DNA of 64,000 nucleotides from Methylomonas aurea (GTDB lineage: Bacteria; Pseudomonadota; Gammaproteobacteria; Methylococcales; Methylomonadaceae): positions 1 to 64,000 of the forward strand of contig NZ_JANIBM010000010.1 in NCBI RefSeq assembly GCF_024505045.1. Reading direction: 5' to 3'. Within the stretch, counting starts at the first letter, position 1, and every line of letters begins with the position of its first letter. Below are positions 57,661-64,000 of this stretch, in pieces. Under the pieces are notes generated by a model that worked only from the letters and a program-made list of their open reading frames with translations, did no database searches and was not told the origin of the DNA. A program made the position numbers and the translations under genes.

Positions 57661-59124
57661 ATGCAGATTTCAACCTCCGCTCTTTACTCCACCGCACAAA
57701 TTCGCCAAGCCGAACGCCAGGCCATCGAGCGGCTCGGCATACCGGGCAGGGAATTGATGCGCCGGGCCGGGGCTGCTTTATTCGGCCATATTCAACAGCG
57801 TTGGCCGGAAGCCGGCGAATTGACCGTGTTTTGCGGCAGCGGCAATAACGGTGGCGACGGTTATGAAGTCGCCCGCTTGGCAATCGAGGCCGGTTATCGG
57901 GTGACCGTCTTTGAAATGGCCGATCCCGAGCAATTGCCTGCAGACGCGCTTAGCGCTTACCGGGATTTTGTTCAGGCCGGCGGCTGCGTCAGCACCTTCG
58001 AAGCCGACCGTTCCGCGATAACAGGCATTGTCGTCGATGCCTTATTCGGAATCGGCTTGAGTCGACCGGTCGCGGCCGGCTATTTGCCGGCAATTGCCGC
58101 GATCAACGCCGCGGCCGGTCCGGTAGTGGCGGTCGACGTGCCGTCCGGTTTGCAGGCCGACACCGGGTGCATATTAGGTGCGGCGGTGGCTGCCGATCTG
58201 ACTGTGACTTTCATCGGTCCGAAACAGGGTTTGTATACCGGTGCGGCGGCCGATTGCCGCGGCGATGTGGTTTGCGCCGATTTGCAGATTGCCGAATTGT
58301 TGGGCCAAATGGCGCCGGCCGGTCACCTGGTGATTGGCACGCGTTTGCCGAAACGCCAGCGTAAAGCGCATAAAGGCCAGTTCGGCCACGTGCTACTGAT
58401 CGGCGGCAACCACGGTTATTCCGGGGCGATTCGCCTTGCCGCCGAAGCGGCGCTAAGGGCCGGCGCCGGCCTGGTCAGCGTCGCCACCCGGGCCGCGCAC
58501 AGCGCCCTGGTCAATATTGCCCGGCCGGAGTTGATGTGCCGGGCTGCGGAACAGGCCGGCGATCTGGAACAGATGCTGGATAAAGCCGATGTCGTCGTCG
58601 TCGGTCCTGGCTTGGGCCGCGATGCATGGGCCCAAACCATGTTCGATTGCGCCGTGGCTGCCAGTAAGCCCTGCGTGGTCGACGCTGACGGCTTGAATCT
58701 ATTGGCGCTTGGAAATTCCAAACGCGATAATTGGGTGTTGACGCCGCACCCCGGCGAGGCGGCACGGCTGTTGAGCTGCGATACTCGGCAAGTCGGAGCG
58801 GACCGGTTTGCGGCCGTTACTGCCTTGCAACAGCGTTACGGTGGTGTGGCATTGTTGAAAGGCGCCGGAACGTTAATCGGCGACGGCCTCAGGACCTATG
58901 TGGTCGCTGCTGGCAATCCGGGCATGGCCAGCGGCGGTATGGGCGATGTGTTGGCAGGGGTGATTGGCGGTTTAATCGCCCAAGGTTTTCCGTTAGATCA
59001 AGCGGCGCTGGTCGGCGCGCAGGTCCATGCCGCCGCCGCCGACAGTTTGGCCGCCGAATACGGCGAACGCGGCTTATTGGCCGGCGATTTGCCGCCACGT
59101 ATCAGGGAATTATTGAATCGATGA
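57661..59124 (+). CDS. nnr: Bifunctional NAD(P)H-hydrate epimerase / ADP-dependent dehydratase
   Basis: A 487-residue repair enzyme for damaged NAD(P)H. The N-terminal YjeF domain (~1-215) has FCGSGNNGGDGYEVARLA and VDALFGIGL; the C-terminal dehydratase (~225-487) has GHVLLIGGNHGYSGAI, VVGPGLG, LTPHPGEAARL and GNPGMASGGMGDVLAG. It leads an operon with tsaE. Confidence 0.97.
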   Translation: MQISTSALYSTAQIRQAERQAIERLGIPGRELMRRAGAALFGHIQQRWPEAGELTVFCGSGNNGGDGYEVARLAIEAGYRVTVFEMADPEQLPADALSAYRDFVQAGGCVSTFEADRSAITGIVVDALFGIGLSRPVAAGYLPAIAAINAAAGPVVAVDVPSGLQADTGCILGAAVAADLTVTFIGPKQGLYTGAAADCRGDVVCADLQIAELLGQMAPAGHLVIGTRLPKRQRKAHKGQFGHVLLIGGNHGYSGAIRLAAEAALRAGAGLVSVATRAAHSALVNIARPELMCRAAEQAGDLEQMLDKADVVVVGPGLGRDAWAQTMFDCAVAASKPCVVDADGLNLLALGNSKRDNWVLTPHPGEAARLLSCDTRQVGADRFAAVTALQQRYGGVALLKGAGTLIGDGLRTYVVAAGNPGMASGGMGDVLAGVIGGLIAQGFPLDQAALVGAQVHAAAADSLAAEYGERGLLAGDLPPRIRELLNR

Positions 59125-59591
59125 ACGTTATTTTGGCAAGCAGCGAAGATACCGAAGCCCTGGGCGCCGCGCTCTGGCAGGCGTTGCCTGAAAAGTGCCT
59201 GGTGTTTTTACGCGGCGAATTGGGAGCCGGGAAAACGACGCTGATGCGCGGTTTGCTGCGTGCGGCCGGCCATCGCGGCTCGGTAAAAAGCCCGACCTAC
59301 ACCTTGGTTGAGGAATACACGGTTGCCGAGCGCCGCGTCTTTCATTTCGACTTGTACCGCTTGAAAGATCCGGAAGAATTGGAATGGATTGGCATCGACG
59401 ATTATCTGAAAATGCCCGCCTTGTGTTGTATCGAGTGGCCGGAAATGGGGCAGGGCGTGTTGCCACCGGCGGACATCGAGATCGGTTTGCTATATTCCGA
59501 ACAGCAACGTGTCGCTCAAATCAATGTGTTAGCTGAATCCTGTAAGGGGGTGATAAAACTAAACTGGAAAAACAAAGACCTACTGCTATAA
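59121..59591 (+). CDS. tsaE: tRNA threonylcarbamoyladenosine biosynthesis ATPase TsaE
   Basis: A 156-residue P-loop ATPase required for the t6A37 tRNA modification. Walker A GELGAGKTTLMRG, then VKSPTYTLVEEY and HFDLYRL. It starts in an ATGA overlap with nnr. The tail beyond ~150 is slightly AT-rich and runs close to the amidase. Confidence 0.96.
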   Translation: MNVILASSEDTEALGAALWQALPEKCLVFLRGELGAGKTTLMRGLLRAAGHRGSVKSPTYTLVEEYTVAERRVFHFDLYRLKDPEELEWIGIDDYLKMPALCCIEWPEMGQGVLPPADIEIGLLYSEQQRVAQINVLAESCKGVIKLNWKNKDLLL

Positions 59592-59626
59592 TCTAAACAA
59601 TCTTGTCATTAGCGGTCGCGTCGGTT

Positions 59627-61171
59627 ATGCAGCGAATTTATCGAATTTTCTGGATTTGGGGCTTGTTGTTACCTGCTTTTTCGGCGGCTGCTACCCAAGC
59701 CGAAGTAGGGGCGGTCACTTATAACTCGGTTGACCGCGTGGTTTTCAACCTGTCAGGCCAGGTTCGCCACCATGCTTTCGTCTTGAAAAGCCCCAGTCGG
59801 TTGGTGGTCGATTTCACCGGCGCAAAAATGGCGCAAGCCATCAGCCAGCCGCCGGCCGACCATCCGCTATTTGCCGGTGCCCGCAGTGCTATGCGCGGTA
59901 GCGGCGACTTGCGGGTTGTGGTCGAATTAAAAGCCGATGCGGATGCCAAAGTCGCGGCACAGGGCAATGCCTTGCAGATCGAACTCGCTGCCAAGCCGCA
60001 GCCAGCCGCCGGCGAGCCGGTTGCGGCGGTTCGCGACAAAGCAGTTGCGGTCGCCGCGGCGCCCGCGCAGCCGGCGCCGGAAAAATTACCGAAAAAAACT
60101 GAAGCGGCACTCAAGCCGCCGGCGTTGAAAACGGCTAATAAAAGCAAAGGCCGCAACATTGTCGTGGCGATCGATGCCGGCCACGGCGGCAAAGACGTGG
60201 GCGCCCAGGGGCCGAACGGCACCCAGGAAAAGGACGTGGTGTTCGCAATTGCCAAGAATCTGGAAAACCTGGTTAATGCCCAGCCGGGCATGAAGGCGGT
60301 GATGATCCGTAACGGCGATTATTTCGTCAAATTGAACGAACGCCGCCGAATTGCCCGCGCCGCGAAAGCCGATTTGTTCGTCTCGATCCACGCCGATGCC
60401 TTTAGCGACAGCCAGGCCCATGGCGCCTCGGTTTATACTTTGGCGACCAAAGGTGCTTCCAGTGCCGGTGCCGGTTGGTTGGCCGCCAGCGAGAATGCGG
60501 TCGACGGTTCCGCCGCAGCCGGTGAAGACCGCGATGAAACCTTGGCTTCAGTGTTGATGGATTTGTCCAGCAAGGCTGCGAAAGAGGCCAGCCAGAACGT
60601 CGGTAACAAGGTCTTGAGAAGCGTGAAAGGCGTTGGCCATTTGCACCGGAGTGCGGTACAAAAAGCCGGCTTCGTGGTGTTGAAATCGCAGGAAATACCG
60701 TCGATTCTTGTGGAAACCGCGTTTATTTCGAATCCGGAAGAAGAGCGGCGCCTGACCAGCAAAGCCTACCAGTACAAAATGGCGGCGGCGGTATTCAACG
60801 GCATCGTTGGCCATTTCAAACAATATGCGCCGGCCGATACGCTGATGGCGCAACTGAACCGTTCCGCCAAGGCACCGCGCATGGTGGCGCTCAATTCCGT
60901 ACCTGACGAACGGCCGCTACCGGCACCTGCAAGCAAGCCAAGAATCGAATCCAAAGCGTTGCTGGCTGACAACGACGCAGCGCCGGCCGAAGCCATTTCG
61001 GCGGTCGCCAGTGGCGCCGGCCAAACCCAGCACGTGATTAACCGCGGCGAAACCCTGTCCGGCATCGCCCAGCAATACGGCGTTTCGATGCGAGCGCTGC
61101 GTCTGGCCAATTCGATGAACGACGGTAACGTCCGCGTCGGCCAGGTGCTGCAAATCCCGCGCGACAGCTGA
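59627..61171 (+). CDS. N-acetylmuramoyl-L-alanine amidase with AMIN and LysM domains
   Basis: A 514-residue periplasmic amidase splitting daughter cells. Signal peptide to ~residue 22 (SAAATQA), an AMIN domain (~25-125), an Ala/Pro-rich linker, an Amidase_3 domain (AIDAGHGGKDVGAQG, SIHADAF, LVETAFISN with zinc ligands), and a C-terminal LysM (HVINRGETLSGIAQQYG). The gene position before mutL matches amiB. The ATG at 59627 gives a proper signal peptide. Confidence 0.95.
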   Translation: MQRIYRIFWIWGLLLPAFSAAATQAEVGAVTYNSVDRVVFNLSGQVRHHAFVLKSPSRLVVDFTGAKMAQAISQPPADHPLFAGARSAMRGSGDLRVVVELKADADAKVAAQGNALQIELAAKPQPAAGEPVAAVRDKAVAVAAAPAQPAPEKLPKKTEAALKPPALKTANKSKGRNIVVAIDAGHGGKDVGAQGPNGTQEKDVVFAIAKNLENLVNAQPGMKAVMIRNGDYFVKLNERRRIARAAKADLFVSIHADAFSDSQAHGASVYTLATKGASSAGAGWLAASENAVDGSAAAGEDRDETLASVLMDLSSKAAKEASQNVGNKVLRSVKGVGHLHRSAVQKAGFVVLKSQEIPSILVETAFISNPEEERRLTSKAYQYKMAAAVFNGIVGHFKQYAPADTLMAQLNRSAKAPRMVALNSVPDERPLPAPASKPRIESKALLADNDAAPAEAISAVASGAGQTQHVINRGETLSGIAQQYGVSMRALRLANSMNDGNVRVGQVLQIPRDS

Positions 61172-61200
61172 GGCTTTGGTTGCCGATTTACTGAACCGGT

Positions 61201-61232
61201 ACGGGGCGAATCATTTCGCCCCGTTTCGTTTT
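61201..61232 (+). terminator. Hairpin between amidase and mutL
   Basis: A perfect 10-base stem ACGGGGCGAA (61201-61210) with TTCGCCCCGT (61215-61224), loop TCAT, then TTCGTTTT. It may be an intrinsic terminator or partial attenuator inside the operon. Confidence 0.7.
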
Positions 61233-61269
61233 GATCCGCTAAAATACGCGCTTTTTTTCGGGCGCCTCG

Positions 61270-63147
61270 ATGCGGATTCACGCTTTACCCACGCAATTAG
61301 TCAATCAAATCGCCGCCGGCGAGGTGGTTGAGCGGCCGGCGTCCGTGGTCAAGGAATTAGTGGAAAATTGCTTTGACGCCGGCGCCACCCAGATTCAAAT
61401 CGATGTCGAGCAGGGCGGGATTCGCCAGATCAAAATTCGCGACAACGGTTGCGGCATCGTCAAGGACGATTTGGCGCTGGCGCTGTCGCGGCACGCCACC
61501 AGCAAGATTGCCTCGCTGCAGGACTTGGAACACGTCGCCAGCATGGGCTTTCGCGGCGAAGCCTTGCCCAGCATCAGTTCGGTGGCGCGGCTGACCTTGA
61601 TTTCCCGCACTGCCGACGCCGACTGTGCCTGGCAAGTCAGTGCCGACGGCAGCGAGCGCAATTTCGACCCGCAGCCCGACCCGCATCCGCCCGGCACCAC
61701 CGTCGATGTCCGAGACCTGTTTTACAACACCCCGGCCCGGCGCAAGTTTTTAAAAGCCGAGAAAACCGAATTTGGCCATATCGAGAGCCTGATCCAAAAA
61801 TTGGCCCTGGCCCGGTTCGATGTCGGCTTTGTCCTGAACCACAACCAGCGCGAAGTGTTGAATCTGAAATCGGCGGACAGCCAAGCCGCCCAGGAGAAAC
61901 GTATCGCGGCGATTTGCGGCGCGGCTTTCGTCGACAATTGCGTCAAGATCGAGTACGCCGCGTCCGGCCTGCGTCTGCACGGTTGGGTCGGTTTGCCGAC
62001 CTTTTCCCGCAGCCAGCAGGATATGCAGTTTTTCTACGTCAACGGCCGCTTGATCAAGGACCGGCTGGTCGCCCATGCCGTCAAGCAGGCTTATCAGGAC
62101 GTGCTGTACCATGGCCGCCATCCGGTGTTTGTCTTGTATCTGGAACTGGATCCGGCGCTGGTCGATGTCAATGCCCATCCGACCAAACTGGAAGTGCGGT
62201 TTCGGGAAGGGCGGATGGTGCATGATTTTCTGTTTCAGGCGTTGCATCGCAGTCTGGCCGAGCAACGGCCCGGTTCTCAGCCGTTGCCGCAACGGATCGA
62301 AACCGTTGCCGAATTTTCGGAAACCGTGCCGGCGTCAGCGCCGCAGCGGCCAACTTTGAATCAGCAAACGGCGTTACCGATGACGTTTCCGGCGCAAACC
62401 GCCGGCAATGCAAGCACTGCTGCGCCGCCGGCGTTTGGCGCTTACCGGCCGCAGCCGGAACGAACCGCGGCGGCCGATGTTGCCGAGCAAATCCAGGCCT
62501 ACGCCAAACTTTACCCAAAAAACGAGCCAGTGCCGGCGCCGCAGGCGGCGACGGATTCGGTCATGCCGCCATTGGGTTTTGCGTTGGCCCACATTCACAA
62601 CATTTACATACTGGCCGAAACCGCCAACGGCATCATTTTGGTCGATGCTCATGCGGCGCACGAGCGGGTGACTTACGAGCGCTTGAAACAGCATTACCAC
62701 AACCGGGCCATCGTCTCGCAACCGTTGTTGTTGCCGATCAAATTGCAAGTGACGGCCGCCGAGGCCGATCTGGCCGAGCAAGAGCACGCGTTTTTCTTGA
62801 CTCTGGGTTTTGAAATCAACCGCTCCGGCCCGGAAACCGTGGTGTTGCGGGCAACGCCGGCCTTGTTGGCGAAGACCGATGTCGACCAATTGGTACGCGA
62901 CATTCTGGCCGATCTGGCAACCCATGGCGTTAGCCATAAAGCCCAGGAAAGCATCAACCAAGTTCTGGCGACGATGGCTTGCCACGGTTCGGTGCGGGCT
63001 CGACGCAAACTTAGTATCGAAGAGATGAACGCCTTGTTGCGCGATATGGAACAAACCGAGCGCATCGGCCAATGCAACCACGGTCGGCCGACCTGGGTGG
63101 CGTTGAGCCACCAAGATTTGGACCGGTTTTTCATGCGCGGCCAATAA
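61270..63147 (+). CDS. mutL: DNA mismatch repair protein MutL
   Basis: A 625-residue mismatch repair factor. The N-terminal GHKL ATPase has ENCFDAGAT, RDNGCGI and ASMGFRGEALPSI; the C-terminal domain carries D459-A-H-A-x-x-E465-x4-E470, which fits the DxHAxxExxxxE endonuclease motif lacking in E. coli MutL. It therefore probably nicks DNA itself. It is followed immediately by miaA. Confidence 0.96.
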   Translation: MRIHALPTQLVNQIAAGEVVERPASVVKELVENCFDAGATQIQIDVEQGGIRQIKIRDNGCGIVKDDLALALSRHATSKIASLQDLEHVASMGFRGEALPSISSVARLTLISRTADADCAWQVSADGSERNFDPQPDPHPPGTTVDVRDLFYNTPARRKFLKAEKTEFGHIESLIQKLALARFDVGFVLNHNQREVLNLKSADSQAAQEKRIAAICGAAFVDNCVKIEYAASGLRLHGWVGLPTFSRSQQDMQFFYVNGRLIKDRLVAHAVKQAYQDVLYHGRHPVFVLYLELDPALVDVNAHPTKLEVRFREGRMVHDFLFQALHRSLAEQRPGSQPLPQRIETVAEFSETVPASAPQRPTLNQQTALPMTFPAQTAGNASTAAPPAFGAYRPQPERTAAADVAEQIQAYAKLYPKNEPVPAPQAATDSVMPPLGFALAHIHNIYILAETANGIILVDAHAAHERVTYERLKQHYHNRAIVSQPLLLPIKLQVTAAEADLAEQEHAFFLTLGFEINRSGPETVVLRATPALLAKTDVDQLVRDILADLATHGVSHKAQESINQVLATMACHGSVRARRKLSIEEMNALLRDMEQTERIGQCNHGRPTWVALSHQDLDRFFMRGQ

Positions 63148-64000
63148 ATGAGCGAATTGCAAAAACCGGCCGCCATCTTGCTGATGGGGCCGACCGCTTC
63201 CGGCAAGACGGCGTTGGGCGTGGCCTTGGCCCAGGCCCTCGATACCGAAATCATCAGCGTCGATTCGGCGCTGGTCTACCGCGGGATGGACATCGGCACC
63301 GCCAAGCCGACCCAGGCCGAGCGCGGCGGCGTGCCGCATCATCTGATCGATATCCTCGATCCTAGCGAAGCCTTTTCCACCGGCCAATTCCGCAACCGCG
63401 CGCTGGAGTTGATGGCCGACATCACCGCGCGCTGCAAACTGCCGTTATTGGTCGGCGGCACAATGCTGTATTTCAGCGCCTTGACCCAGGGCTTGGCGCA
63501 ACTGCCGCCGGCCGATCCGGAGATTCGCCAGCGGCTGGACGCGGAGCTGGAATCACTGGGAAAGGAAGTGCTGCATGCCCGCTTGGCGCAAGTTGACCCG
63601 CAAGCGGCGGCGCGGATCCACGTCAACGATCCGCAGCGTGTGCAACGCGCGCTGGAAGTCTACGAAATCAGCGGCCGGCCGTTATCCAGTTTTTTCGGTG
63701 CCGAGCAACAAGATGTGCATCCTTACCGCTTTATCAAACTGATCGTCGCGCCGGAGCAACGCAAAACCTTGCACGATAAGATCGCCGAGCGTTTCGATTC
63801 AATGCTGGAGCTGGGCTTTCTCGAAGAAGTCCGGGCATTATGGCAACGCGGCGATCTGGACGAAAGCATGCCGTCGATTCGCTGCGTCGGTTACCGCCAA
63901 GTTTGGTCTTATTTAAACGGCGAGTACGATCTGGCGACAATGCGCGACAAAGCTATCGTCGCCACCCGGCAATTGGCCAAGCGCCAATTCACCTGGTTGC
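63148..64000 (+). CDS. miaA: tRNA dimethylallyltransferase, 3' end cut by the window
   Basis: The first 284 residues of MiaA, which isoprenylates A37 of tRNAs. P-loop GPTASGKTALG, VDSALVYRGMDIGTAKP, and SIRCVGYRQVW near the right edge. It begins directly after the mutL stop; the frame is open to the last base. Confidence 0.96.
   Translation, partial: MSELQKPAAILLMGPTASGKTALGVALAQALDTEIISVDSALVYRGMDIGTAKPTQAERGGVPHHLIDILDPSEAFSTGQFRNRALELMADITARCKLPLLVGGTMLYFSALTQGLAQLPPADPEIRQRLDAELESLGKEVLHARLAQVDPQAAARIHVNDPQRVQRALEVYEISGRPLSSFFGAEQQDVHPYRFIKLIVAPEQRKTLHDKIAERFDSMLELGFLEEVRALWQRGDLDESMPSIRCVGYRQVWSYLNGEYDLATMRDKAIVATRQLAKRQFTWL

Overview
The window comes from a GC-rich bacterial chromosome, most likely a gammaproteobacterium. 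The gene orders nnr-tsaE-amidase-mutL-miaA, ubiG-mupP-yciK and lolA near a class A penicillin-binding protein are typical of that class. A Methylococcales-type methanotroph is a plausible guess from overall style, but no diagnostic gene such as pmoCAB is present, so that placement is inference.

Positions 1-15608 hold a nonribosomal peptide gene cluster, cut at the left edge. It contains the end of one synthetase and a complete two-module synthetase (C-A-T-C-A-T) that ends in a reductase domain. These are followed by an MbtH-like protein, a DUF711 protein, a type II thioesterase, a MacB/LolCDE-type ABC ATPase and permease, a LolA-like periplasmic protein, an outer-membrane beta-barrel and a Sfp-type phosphopantetheinyl transferase. 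All genes run in one direction, mostly overlapping or closely spaced. A nested inverted repeat lies between the synthetase and the MbtH gene. The layout suggests a reductively released peptide (aldehyde, alcohol or imine) with its own route across the envelope, possibly delivered as a lipid-like cargo.

Positions 16132-25028 hold a TetR-controlled RND efflux operon (adaptor, pump, outer-membrane factor) with a good promoter/operator, then three small proteins of unknown function and a membrane HD-GYP protein. Positions 25360-36231 are mixed accessory genes: a ribonuclease T2 with an extra C-terminal module, a broken siderophore-type TonB receptor, an unusual Nramp-family transporter, an NhaD-type antiporter with a KdpDE-like two-component pair, a DUF1289 protein and an intact TonB-dependent receptor. 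That receptor carries residues matching the copper site described for OprC.

Positions 36420-45302 form a minus-strand operon: an RpfG-like HD-GYP regulator, a large MASE1/PAS hybrid kinase, a hemerythrin-domain kinase, mtnA and cysZ. From 45421 onward the genes are mainly housekeeping: mtaD, ubiG, mupP, yciK, sufT, a diguanylate cyclase, an NlpE-like protein, lolA, mrcB, a thioredoxin/DsbD-like fusion, a PilZ protein, a SprA-related protein, queG, and the nnr-tsaE-amidase-mutL-miaA operon, which runs off the right edge. I recognised no tRNA, rRNA, CRISPR array or intact insertion sequence.
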